Of a stretch of DNA of 5,854 bases, positions 1 to 5,808 are shown piece by piece. A program made the position numbers and the translations under genes. Numbering within the stretch: the first letter of the stretch is position 1; every line of letters starts with the position of its first letter. The notes under the pieces were generated by a model. That model did no database searches. It saw only the letters and a program-made list of their open reading frames with translations, and was not told the DNA's origin. Origin of the DNA: an uncultured Oscillospiraceae bacterium (GTDB lineage: Bacteria; Bacillota; Clostridia; Oscillospirales; Acutalibacteraceae); the NCBI GenBank assembly GCA_900546735.1, contig URDW01000124.1:1-5854 (forward strand), in the 5' to 3' direction.

Positions 1-50
1 GATCTACACCTATTAAGTCGTCGGCAGCGTCAGATGTGTATAAGAGACAG
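1..50 (+). other. Illumina Nextera i5 adapter (artefact)
   Basis: This is synthetic sequence, not part of the organism. Read directly: the end of the P5 oligo (GATCTACAC, 1-9), an 8-base index CTATTAAG (10-17), the Nextera read 1 primer part TCGTCGGCAGCGTC (18-31), and the 19-base Tn5 mosaic end AGATGTGTATAAGAGACAG (32-50). Genomic DNA starts at 51. An apparent ORF starting at 34 with peptide MCIRDS begins inside the mosaic end and is a known type of adapter-derived false protein. Positions 5-50 are repeated inverted at the right end of the window. Confidence 0.98.
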
Positions 51-685
51 CGCTTCAGGCGTGCGACCTCCAGCCCGGCCGCTTCGCACATGCGGCGGAT
101 CTGCCGGTTTTTGCCCTCATAGATCACAAATTCCAGCACGGTGCGCTGCGCTTCGCTTTGCAGAACGCTCACCGAACACGGCTGCGTTTTATACTCTTCC
201 AGTTCCATGCCGCCGCGCATTTGGTCAAGCACCTCGTCTGAAACGCGCTGGCGCACCGTAACGCGGTAGACTTTTGCAAAATGATGCCGTGGGTGCGTGA
301 TGGCATTAGCAAAATCACCGTCATTCGTCATCAGCAAAAGGCCCTCCGAGTCACGGTCCAGCCTGCCGACGGGATAGATGCGCGCAGGCACATCCGCCAC
401 AAGATCCATCACCGTTTTGCGGCCAAACTCATCGTGCACCGTGGTCACATAGCCGCGCGGCTTATTGAGCATCAGATAAACCGGGCCGGACGAACCGGAA
501 GCCACCAAGCGCTTGCCGCGCAGCGTGACCACGTCTTTTTTCGGGTCTACCTTGTCGCCAAGGCGCGCCGGGTGGCCGTTGACACGCACCTTGCCGTTTT
601 GAATCAGTTCCTCGCATTTTCTGCGCGACGCAACGCCGCAGTCCGCCATGAATTTTTGCAGGCGCACATCGAATTTACCGGACAT
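51..685 (-). CDS. rluB: 23S rRNA pseudouridine synthase, RluB/RsuA family, C-terminus cut off
   Basis: The enzyme converts a specific uridine in 23S rRNA to pseudouridine in the cytoplasm during ribosome assembly. Translation from the ATG at 685-683 stays open for 211 codons until the adapter. An S4 RNA-binding domain occupies about residues 5-50 (RLQKFMADCGVASRRKCEEL). The catalytic domain follows, with the LNKPRG motif at about 73-78, the GRLD motif at 107-110 with catalytic Asp110, then SEGLLLMTNDG, and the RsuA-type EGKNRQIRRM signature near the end. The last residues before the adapter are RLKR, which in this family lie about 30 residues from the C-terminus, so only the tail is missing. 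The start overlaps the end of the carboxypeptidase gene by 11 bp, and an AGGAG lies 12 nt upstream. RluB is preferred over RsuA because of the Firmicute context near scpAB. The family is certain; the exact target uridine is inferred. Confidence 0.94.
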
Positions 686-1751
686 AATTTACACTTTCTC
701 CTGCCGTAATTTTCAATTCCATAATTTGGTTACCGTTATCATAGCACAAAACCGTTCCGATTGCATCCCCTTTTTTGACCGGCGCGTAAAGAAACGGGTA
801 ATAATACAAACGTATTTCCAGCTGCTGGGGATCACGAACGCAGACTTCGCCGCTGTAGACGCACAAAACGCTGTCAACTGCGCCGCCCACCACGTTCACA
901 GAAAAACTTTCTTCTACTTTGACCGTTTTATACTGTTCAAAGCAGAAATCGTAAAGACCGGTATGGTCCTGCCAGTCGTCCGGATCGTTCAGCGTAACGC
1001 AAATAAGCGTTACATGGCCGCGCGTAACAGACGTGACCAGGCAGCGTCCGCTCTTTTTAGTATAACCCGTTTTAACGCCGCTGCAGCCTTCAATCTGCGA
1101 AAGCAGCTTATTGTGGTTATAAAGCGTGACCTTTTCACCGCCAAGCGTGATGTCGGCGCGCTGCAATTTGCAAAGAGAGGCGAAAACGGGGTTTTTGAGC
1201 GCTTCCATGGTAAGCAGAGCCATGTCGTAAGCCGTGGTCATATGTTCGTCGGCATCTAACCCGGACGGCGTAACGAACGTGGTCGCGTGCATACCGATCA
1301 GCGCAGCGCGCGCGTTCATCTGCTCGGCAAACGCCTCGATGCTGCCGGCCAAATAGATGGCAGCCGCGTCAGCCGCGTCATTGCCCGAAGCAAGCAGCAT
1401 GGCCACGACCAGATCGTGCAGCGTGACTGTGTCGCCAGCCTTCAAACCGGCGCTGCTGCCCTCGCTCGTCAGCATGGCCTTTGTGATTTTGACCGTTTCC
1501 CCCAGCCGGCCGCTTTCGCAGGCGAGCAGGCAGGTCATAATCTTTGTTGTGGACGCCATGGAACGCCGGGCATACGCGTCGTGACCGTAAACGATCTCAC
1601 CATCCGCTGCATCCACCACAACGCAGGCTGCCGCACTGTCGTGCAGTTCAGCCGAAAAAGCCGGCTGCGGCGCCGCAAAACAGCAAAACAAAACGGCACA
1701 CAGCAGCGTACAAATCCATTTTCTCAGCAAAAAAATCACCCACATATACAT
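675..1751 (-). CDS. D-alanyl-D-alanine carboxypeptidase (peptidase S11, DacF/DacB-like penicillin-binding protein)
   Basis: An exported serine enzyme that removes the terminal D-Ala from peptidoglycan stem peptides. All three active-site motifs of family S11 are visible: STTK at 67-70 (nucleophile Ser67, general base Lys70), SGN at 122-124 and KTG at 227-229. A basic-hydrophobic signal peptide ends at a likely AFSA|EL cleavage site after residue 34. The beta-rich PBP5 C-terminal domain spans about 276-350. The protein stops right after it, without the amphipathic membrane-anchor helix seen in many homologues. There are eleven cysteines after the signal peptide. The start is uncertain: the ATGs at 1751 and 1745 and a GTG at 1739 all lie in a terminator-like hairpin, while TTG at 1730 follows GGTGAT at a suitable distance and still gives a full signal peptide (351 residues). 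An in-frame TAA just upstream excludes any longer start. The neighbouring ytfJ suggests a sporulation paralogue such as DacF or DacB, but vegetative cell-wall trimming cannot be excluded. Confidence 0.94.
   Translation of the reverse strand: MYMWVIFLLRKWICTLLCAVLFCCFAAPQPAFSAELHDSAAACVVVDAADGEIVYGHDAYARRSMASTTKIMTCLLACESGRLGETVKITKAMLTSEGSSAGLKAGDTVTLHDLVVAMLLASGNDAADAAAIYLAGSIEAFAEQMNARAALIGMHATTFVTPSGLDADEHMTTAYDMALLTMEALKNPVFASLCKLQRADITLGGEKVTLYNHNKLLSQIEGCSGVKTGYTKKSGRCLVTSVTRGHVTLICVTLNDPDDWQDHTGLYDFCFEQYKTVKVEESFSVNVVGGAVDSVLCVYSGEVCVRDPQQLEIRLYYYPFLYAPVKKGDAIGTVLCYDNGNQIMELKITAGESVNYVR
698..702 (-). promoter_or_regulatory. Ribosome binding site of rluB inside the upstream gene
   Basis: AGGAG on the minus strand lies within the last codons of the carboxypeptidase gene, 12 nt before the rluB ATG at 685. 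The spacing is long, so translational coupling to the upstream gene probably helps. The only nearer alternative start, a GTG at 694-692, is followed at once by TAA. Confidence 0.6.
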
Positions 1752-1767
1752 ATGTGCGGGTGATTTT
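1729..1767 (-). terminator. Intrinsic terminator-like hairpin after ytfJ, overlapping the next gene's start
   Basis: AAAATCACCC (1732-1741) is perfectly complementary to GGGTGATTTT (1758-1767). Inside it, CACATA (1741-1746) pairs with TATGTG (1751-1756) around a TACA loop, giving about 15 base pairs with a small bulge. On the minus strand the stem runs into seven consecutive T (1735-1729), the form of a Rho-independent terminator. It begins 8 bp after the ytfJ stop codon. It could end or attenuate the prmC-ytfJ transcript before the carboxypeptidase and rluB. The plus-strand version has only four T and no gene to terminate. Confidence 0.65.
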
Positions 1768-1775
1768 AGTTATCC

Positions 1776-2192
1776 TTATTTTTCAGCGTCAGCCGGCGCG
1801 TCCTGCGCATCGGCAGTCGCCTTTTCCTCTTTGCCGGAAGAAAGCAGATCAGACAGCTTGTCGATCAGTTCGGGGATCATCGACACGGCACGGTCTGCAG
1901 AGCTGGTGTAGTTGTTGATCTGCATCATGCGCACGCGGCCGTCCTGGATGACGATAAAAGCGACCGGCGAAATCGTGATGCCGCCGCCGCCACCGCCGCC
2001 GAACAGTTCGGCGTTCTGCTTGGAGGGCAGGTCGGTACCGCCGGAGGTAAAGCCGTACGTCACTTTTGAGACCGGGATCAGCGTTACATCGCCGGTCACC
2101 ATCGGTTCCCCGATGATCGTGCTGACATCTACCATCTGGCGCATTTTTTCAAGCGTATTTTCCATAATTTTGTTTACGGGCGTCTCTTTCAT
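1776..2192 (-). CDS. ytfJ: GerW family sporulation protein YtfJ
   Basis: A small cytoplasmic protein (138 aa) of the Spore_YtfJ/GerW family. In Bacillus subtilis GerW is a spore protein needed for L-alanine-triggered germination; its biochemical activity is unknown. The family hallmarks are visible: an N-terminal helix starting around MENTLEKMRQM, the VSTIIGEPMVTGDVTLIPVSKVTYGF segment in two parts (about 23-40 and 41-48), a glycine run at 65-71, then ITISPVAFIVIQDGRVRMMQI (72-92, given as the region after the glycines). The last 20 or so residues are an Ala/Asp/Glu/Lys-rich tail, probably disordered. The ATG at 2192 is well supported by AAGGAG eight bases upstream. The ytfI-like gene lies 24 bp upstream, as in B. 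subtilis, and a terminator-like hairpin follows the stop. Presence of this gene suggests an endospore former, but asporogenous clostridia can also keep it. Confidence 0.95.
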   Translation of the reverse strand: MKETPVNKIMENTLEKMRQMVDVSTIIGEPMVTGDVTLIPVSKVTYGFTSGGTDLPSKQNAELFGGGGGGGITISPVAFIVIQDGRVRMMQINNYTSSADRAVSMIPELIDKLSDLLSSGKEEKATADAQDAPADAEK

Positions 2193-2200
2193 CAGAATCT

Positions 2201-2206
2201 CTCCTT
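2201..2206 (-). promoter_or_regulatory. Ribosome binding site of ytfJ
   Basis: A strong AAGGAG on the minus strand, 8 nt before the ATG at 2192, in the 24 bp gap after the ytfI-like gene. It fixes the ytfJ start and marks a site for independent, efficient translation. Confidence 0.8.
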
Positions 2207-2216
2207 ACTGAATGAA

Positions 2217-2957
2217 TTATTTATTTTTGATAAAGTTTACAAGAAACGTTTTTCCGGCAGAAAACAGGATGCCAAACAGATTTTTCAAACTGAGACTGAT
2301 GACCAGACTCATTTCGGTTTCGGTCTGCTGGGCAAGATAATCGGCAAAAATGACCTCCTGATAATTGGCGACCTTCATGCCGTTTCGCACGGCACCGATC
2401 AGCGGATAATAAAGCGCGCAGGTACGGCCGTGGTTTTGCGCGATCTGCGCCGCATCTGTGCCGCCGGTGATGATTTTGACATAAAGATCAGAAATATAAA
2501 AATCTTTAAACAGCCGGCCGACAGCCGCGCCGGCGGTAGACAAAAGCGTGGACACAAGATCCAGTATACCGCAGATGCCGTCCTCAGCATAGATGGACTG
2601 CAGGAAATTTTGTTTTTTTGGTTTTGCAGGTGTATCGCCGGCCGGCGGCGCTGCGCTTTCTGCAGGCGTTTTGCTTTTTTCCAGCGCGCCATCCGTCTGT
2701 GCGGGCTGCGGTGCAGCGGTCTGCTCTTTTTTGGCACTCTTTTTTTCTTTTGCTTCCTTTGCCGCCGCTTCGCCGGACTGTTTCGGGAACAGAACCAGCT
2801 GCAGCAGCTGCGAAAGACTGATTTCTTTTTCAAAAAAGAGGATGCGCACGCGCGTTCTCCACACGCCGTGGTAAGAGACGTAAAACGTTGCGCGAACAGA
2901 CAACACGAGCGCAAGCACGACGACCAGCACGGCAAGCACAATTAAAAATGTCTGCAT
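2217..2957 (-). CDS. ytfI: DUF2953 membrane protein, YtfI-like
   Basis: A 246-residue protein with one strong N-terminal membrane segment (about residues 3-22), followed by the region YVSYHGVWRTRVRILFFE (26-43) typical of DUF2953 N-termini. Residues about 60-117 form a long Lys/Glu/Ala/Pro/Gln-rich stretch of low complexity, probably a flexible linker. After it comes the conserved part: FLQSIYAEDGICGILDLV (118-135), the DLYVKIITGGTDAAQ segment (157-171), TCALYYPLIGAV (179-190), and a hydrophobic C-terminus ending in FIKNK. The molecular function is unknown. In B. subtilis ytfI is the partner of ytfJ and is expressed during sporulation, and the same pairing here is the main reason for the name. 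The gene follows scpB by only 11 bp, and its AAGGAG overlaps the scpB stop, so it is almost certainly cotranscribed and perhaps coupled. Confidence 0.85.
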   Translation of the reverse strand: MQTFLIVLAVLVVVLALVLSVRATFYVSYHGVWRTRVRILFFEKEISLSQLLQLVLFPKQSGEAAAKEAKEKKSAKKEQTAAPQPAQTDGALEKSKTPAESAAPPAGDTPAKPKKQNFLQSIYAEDGICGILDLVSTLLSTAGAAVGRLFKDFYISDLYVKIITGGTDAAQIAQNHGRTCALYYPLIGAVRNGMKVANYQEVIFADYLAQQTETEMSLVISLSLKNLFGILFSAGKTFLVNFIKNK

Positions 2958-2964
2958 TTCGGAT

Positions 2965-2971
2965 CTCCTTA
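2965..2971 (-). promoter_or_regulatory. ytfI ribosome binding site overlapping the scpB stop codon
   Basis: The minus-strand sequence TAAGGAG contains the scpB stop TAA (2971-2969) and the ytfI Shine-Dalgarno AAGGAG (2970-2965), seven bases before the ytfI ATG at 2957. Ribosomes ending scpB sit on the ytfI binding site, an arrangement that favours termination-reinitiation coupling. Confidence 0.75.
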
Positions 2972-3592
2972 ATCCTCTTCGCCGGCTGCATCTGCTGCAG
3001 GGGCGGTATCTGAAGCGCCGTCATCCGGCGCGTTTTGAGCCTGTTCAAAAAATGTAGTCTGGCCGGATTCATCCGTTTCGTTCGGCAACGGCGGCAGATC
3101 GTCGAGCGACTGCAGCGAGAAGCAGCGCAAAAAGCGGTCTGTCGTGCCGTAAACAAGCGGCCTGCCGGGCAGATCCAGCCTGCCCTTTTCCTCGATCAGG
3201 CCTTTTTGCACCAGGCCGGAGACCGAGCCCGAACAGTCTACCCCGCGCACCTGTTCCACAAAGGCTTTGGTGACCGGCTGATTGTAGGCCACAATGGCCA
3301 GCACCTCGAACGCGGCCTGGGAAAGCGGCGTGTTTTTGCGCACCTCCAGCAAGCGGCGCACCTCGTCCTGGTACAGTTCGCGCGTACACAGCTGGTACTT
3401 GCCGTTCATGCGCACAAGGCAGATGCCGCGCCCGTTTTCATCCAGCATGGCACCGTAATGGTCGAGCACTTTGGTCATCGTCTCCAGATCGACGTCCGCG
3501 ATTTCGGCAAGCTTGGCCGCTTCGACCGGTTCGCCGGCAGCAAAGAGCATGGCCTCGACCATTGCAAGGATGTTGCTGTTATCACTCGTCAA
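2969..3592 (-). CDS. scpB: Segregation and condensation protein B (ScpB)
   Basis: The kite subunit of the bacterial SMC-ScpA-ScpB condensin; it dimerises, binds ScpA, and helps organise and separate sister chromosomes in the cytoplasm. Diagnostic stretches are VEAMLFAAGEPV near the N-terminus, LSQAAFEVLAIVAYNQPVTK in the second winged-helix domain, IRGV-like VRGVDCSGSVSGLVQKGL, and GRPLVYGTTDRFLRCFSL followed by LDDLPPLP. The tail is Asp/Ala-rich and acidic. I chose the TTG at 3592, giving 207 aa, because AGGGGGA lies nine bases upstream and the N-terminus then matches the length of B. subtilis ScpB ahead of the conserved VEA. An in-frame ATG at 3610 would add six residues but has no visible binding site. 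With the TTG start, the gene overlaps the scpA end by 11 bp. Confidence 0.96.
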   Translation of the reverse strand: MTSDNSNILAMVEAMLFAAGEPVEAAKLAEIADVDLETMTKVLDHYGAMLDENGRGICLVRMNGKYQLCTRELYQDEVRRLLEVRKNTPLSQAAFEVLAIVAYNQPVTKAFVEQVRGVDCSGSVSGLVQKGLIEEKGRLDLPGRPLVYGTTDRFLRCFSLQSLDDLPPLPNETDESGQTTFFEQAQNAPDDGASDTAPAADAAGEED

Positions 3593-4307
3593 CAGGTGCT
3601 TCCCCCTCATGCATCAAAATTACAGAGGGATTGTGCATCTCTCCGTCAAGTCGGACATTTTTGTCCTTCACCAGTTCCAGAACAGCCAGAAACGTTGCCA
3701 CCATATCGGAACGGGAAACAGCGTCCTGAAACAAAGACAAAAACGGCACTTTACGCCCCCGCTTCAGTTTGCGCAAAACGGTCGTGACTTTCGTTTGCAC
3801 ATTGACAAACGTGCGCTGCACGATCGCCCGGAAACTGTCGATCGGCGGCGGCAGCTTGCGCTGCGCCCGACCGGCGGCGCTGACATACGCTTCCAGGAGC
3901 TCGTCCGGCTCATGAAAGCGCTCGTAATCGTAATTGACGTGACCGGCCTGCGGCAAACGCGTGTAGCGGCCGAACCCGTCGGTATGTTCAGAGAGCTGCT
4001 TGGCCACATACTTTGCGTCGCGGTATTCGATCAGCTCGCCGACCAGTTCTTTTTTCAGAGTCTCTGCCTCTTCATGCTTCGGCAGAAGAGACACCGTTTT
4101 TATGTAGATAAGACGCGCGGCCATCTCCAAAAATTCACCGGCGACGTCAAAATTCTGCTCCTGCATCGTGCGTACATAGTCCAGGTACTGCTCGACCAGC
4201 GTTAAGATCGGTATGTCGTTGATGTTGAGCTTGTGCTTGGAGATCAGGTGCAGCAGCAGGTCCATGGGACCTTCAAACACTTCGATTTTATACGAGATCT
4301 GTTCCAT
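3582..4307 (-). CDS. scpA: Segregation and condensation protein A (ScpA, kleisin)
   Basis: The kleisin subunit that bridges the two SMC heads and binds ScpB in the chromosome-organising SMC complex. At 241 aa it has the usual length. The N-terminal SMC-binding domain is unmistakable: YKIEVFEGPMDLLLHLI (6-22), then the helix with ARLIYIKTVSLLP (64-76), where the family normally has A-x-L-I-x-I-K-S-x-x-L-L-P. The middle region carries the ScpB-binding segment, and the C-terminal winged helix (about 165-232) contains VPFLSLFQDAVSRSDMVATFLAVLEL, quoted as the run from about 187 to 212. The ATG at 4307 is 3 bp after the M50 protease stop. A GGAGG lies 14 nt upstream within the last codons of that gene and TAAGG is very close, so coupled translation is likely. 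Confidence 0.97.
   Translation of the reverse strand: MEQISYKIEVFEGPMDLLLHLISKHKLNINDIPILTLVEQYLDYVRTMQEQNFDVAGEFLEMAARLIYIKTVSLLPKHEEAETLKKELVGELIEYRDAKYVAKQLSEHTDGFGRYTRLPQAGHVNYDYERFHEPDELLEAYVSAAGRAQRKLPPPIDSFRAIVQRTFVNVQTKVTTVLRKLKRGRKVPFLSLFQDAVSRSDMVATFLAVLELVKDKNVRLDGEMHNPSVILMHEGEAPVDE
3602..3607 (-). promoter_or_regulatory. Ribosome binding site deciding the scpB start
   Basis: AGGGGG on the minus strand, inside the last codons of scpA (His-Glu-Gly-Glu), lies nine bases before the TTG at 3592. It supports the TTG over the ATG at 3610, which it directly follows and so could not serve. Confidence 0.6.
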
Positions 4308-4310
4308 GCC

Positions 4311-5012
4311 TTAAAGCAGCGCCTCCAAAATCAGCTGCGGAACAAAGCACATGATCCGGAAAAGCCAGTTGGAGATAAAGGCAATCGGCGTGTCCAGAAT
4401 GCCGAGAAACAGTACGATCAGCAACACGATCATAATGTAGCGTTCATAGCGCAGATAGTTGAAATAGGCCTTTTTCGGCAGAAGGATGCCGAGCACCTTG
4501 GAGCCGTCGAGCGGCGGGATCGGGAACAAGTTAAAAACAGCAAGCGTAACATTGATCGTGGCCGCATACGAAAAGAACGTAATAAGCGCCTCCAGAAACG
4601 CCGTGGCGCCGGCTTTGTACTGAATAAAAATCAGCACATACGACAAAACGATGCTGATGGCCGACATCAAAAGGTTAGAGACCGGGCCAGCAAGCGCCGT
4701 AAGCGCCATGCCGGTCTTCATGCTGACTTTTCTGAACTTGGTCGGATTGATCGGCACGGGGTTTGCATAGCCGATGCCGAACAGCAAAATCATAAGGCTG
4801 CCGATCAGATTGAGATGCGCAAACGGGTTCAGCGTAAGCCGGCCCTGCAGCTTAGCCGTGTCGTCGCCCAGTTTATAAGCGACCAGGCCGTGCGCATATT
4901 CATGCACCGGCATACAGCACAAAATGACAAACAAGCTGGAGAGCAAAAACAAAATGCCGCTTGTGTAGTCGCCCGACATAAAATAAGAGATAATGGAGTG
5001 CAATAAGTTCAC
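4311..5012 (-). CDS. Site-2 protease family zinc metalloprotease (M50)
   Basis: A polytopic membrane protease expected to cut within or near the membrane. Its zinc-binding motif HEYAH is at 37-41 (His37, Glu38, His41), inside the first conserved membrane segment. The second motif, NLFPIPPLDG at 161-170, supplies the third zinc ligand Asp169. NPFAHLNLIGS (62-72) and AGPVSNLL (108-115) are also typical of the short M50 family related to SpoIVFB and YwhC. About five to six hydrophobic segments can be seen. There is no PDZ domain, so it is not of the RseP type. The substrate is unknown. The first residue comes from GTG at 5012, but AAGGA ends only one base before it; TTG at 5003 lies ten bases from that site and may be the true start, shortening the protein by three residues. 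This gene commonly precedes scpA in clostridia. Confidence 0.93.
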   Translation of the reverse strand: MNLLHSIISYFMSGDYTSGILFLLSSLFVILCCMPVHEYAHGLVAYKLGDDTAKLQGRLTLNPFAHLNLIGSLMILLFGIGYANPVPINPTKFRKVSMKTGMALTALAGPVSNLLMSAISIVLSYVLIFIQYKAGATAFLEALITFFSYAATINVTLAVFNLFPIPPLDGSKVLGILLPKKAYFNYLRYERYIMIVLLIVLFLGILDTPIAFISNWLFRIMCFVPQLILEALL

Positions 5013-5013
5013 A

Positions 5014-5018
5014 TCCTT
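5014..5018 (-). promoter_or_regulatory. Ribosome binding site of the M50 protease gene
   Basis: AAGGA on the minus strand is one base from the GTG at 5012, too near to serve it, but ten bases from the in-frame TTG at 5003. This is the reason for doubting the longer start. Confidence 0.5.
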
Positions 5019-5034
5019 AAAATTATATATATAG

Positions 5035-5061
5035 ATTACATGAAAACGAAAAGTTAGTCAA
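5035..5061 (-). promoter_or_regulatory. Weak candidate promoter before the M50-scpAB genes
   Basis: TTGACT (5061-5056) at the very end of prmC is followed after 15 bases by TGTAAT (5040-5035) on the minus strand. A perfect TATAAT also lies at 5027-5022, but with a poor -35 and a start point that would fall in the ribosome binding site. The 15-base spacer is short. The region is strikingly AT-rich compared with the genes. An internal promoter here is possible, not shown. Confidence 0.25.
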
Positions 5062-5808
5062 GTTTTTTTGCAATTACAATTCTGTCATTTTGCGCCGAAT
5101 CTTTTAAAACAGACATATCTTTGACATATGGTGCAAAAATGGTCTGCACGGCACTTCCCTGCTCCTCGCCGATCTCCACAGCCAAAATGCCGCCGGCTTT
5201 CAGGCGCGGCAGCCACTTTTCAGCGATCGCACGGTAAAAAACAAGGCCGTCTGTGCCGCCGTCCAGCGCCGTTGCCGGCTCGCGCTGCACTTCAGATTGC
5301 AGCGAAGGCAGCTTGGCGTGCGCAATATACGGCGGATTCGACACAATGCAGTCCGCCGGCGGCAATGTGTCAAACGAATCGCTTAAAACATCGCCCTGAA
5401 CCGCTTTGAAATTAGGATCTGCATTTGCATTTTTCAAAAGGTAGTGCATGGCGGCATCGTACTTTTCAACGCCGTAAACAAATGCGTCCGGCCTCTCGCG
5501 CGCAACCGACAGGCCGATACAGCCGCTGCCGGCACACAAGTCATACACGACCGGCGCCGGTACGCCTTGAAAGCGCTGCAAAACGCGTTCCACCAGTTCT
5601 TCCGTTTCCGGGCGCGGGATCAGCACCCCTTCGCCGACGGAAAACGTGTATTTATAAAAGTCCCAGCTGCCGAGCACATACTGCAGGGGTTCGCCGGACT
5701 TGACACGCCAGAGCAGATCGGCAAAACGGCGCATGGAAATAGGCTTATCCCGGTTCTGCCGGTACGCGCTGTTTGGAATATCGCAGGCCGCGCACGCCAG
5801 GCAGAGGG
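5054..5808 (-). CDS. prmC: Release factor N5-glutamine methyltransferase PrmC (HemK), N-terminus cut off
   Basis: The enzyme methylates, from S-adenosylmethionine, the glutamine of the GGQ motif in release factors RF1 and RF2, speeding translation termination. The reading frame is open beyond the first internal ATG (5734) for another 24 codons, to the adapter, where it begins LCLACAACDIPNSAYRQNRD. So the ATG at 5734 is not the start, and about 30 residues of the N-terminal helical domain are missing. Visible family marks, numbered from Met at 5734: GEPLQYVLG (14-22), GVLIPRPETEELVE (36-49), the S-adenosylmethionine-binding DLCAGSGCIGLSVA (65-78), and the catalytic NPPY (133-136) that holds the substrate glutamine. 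The protein ends IVIAKKLD. In clostridia prmC often lies near prfA, which would be outside this window. Transcription continues left into the M50 gene after a 41 bp gap. Confidence 0.96.

Noticed and set aside
34..261. Plus-strand ORF beginning MCIRDS.
   Set aside because: Its start lies in the adapter and the rest is antisense to rluB.
1981..2001. GGC/GGT trinucleotide run in ytfJ as a possible phase-variable repeat.
   Set aside because: A glycine run at this position is characteristic of the YtfJ family, a triplet slip would keep the frame, and the run is interrupted by a GGT codon.
2430..4205. Long plus-strand ORFs opposite ytfI, scpB and scpA (for example 3035-3787 and 3471-4205).
   Set aside because: They are antisense shadows in GC-rich DNA, with no family motifs, while the minus strand encodes clear known proteins in the same place.
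4233..5006. A 257-codon plus-strand ORF opposite the M50 protease gene, rich in Gln, Arg and His.
   Set aside because: The composition is what the reverse complement of hydrophobic membrane codons produces; it has no domain signature and no ribosome binding site.
5021..5032. Alternating TA run as a possible origin or DnaA-type unwinding element.
   Set aside because: There are no DnaA boxes or iterons nearby; a short promoter-type AT stretch explains it better.
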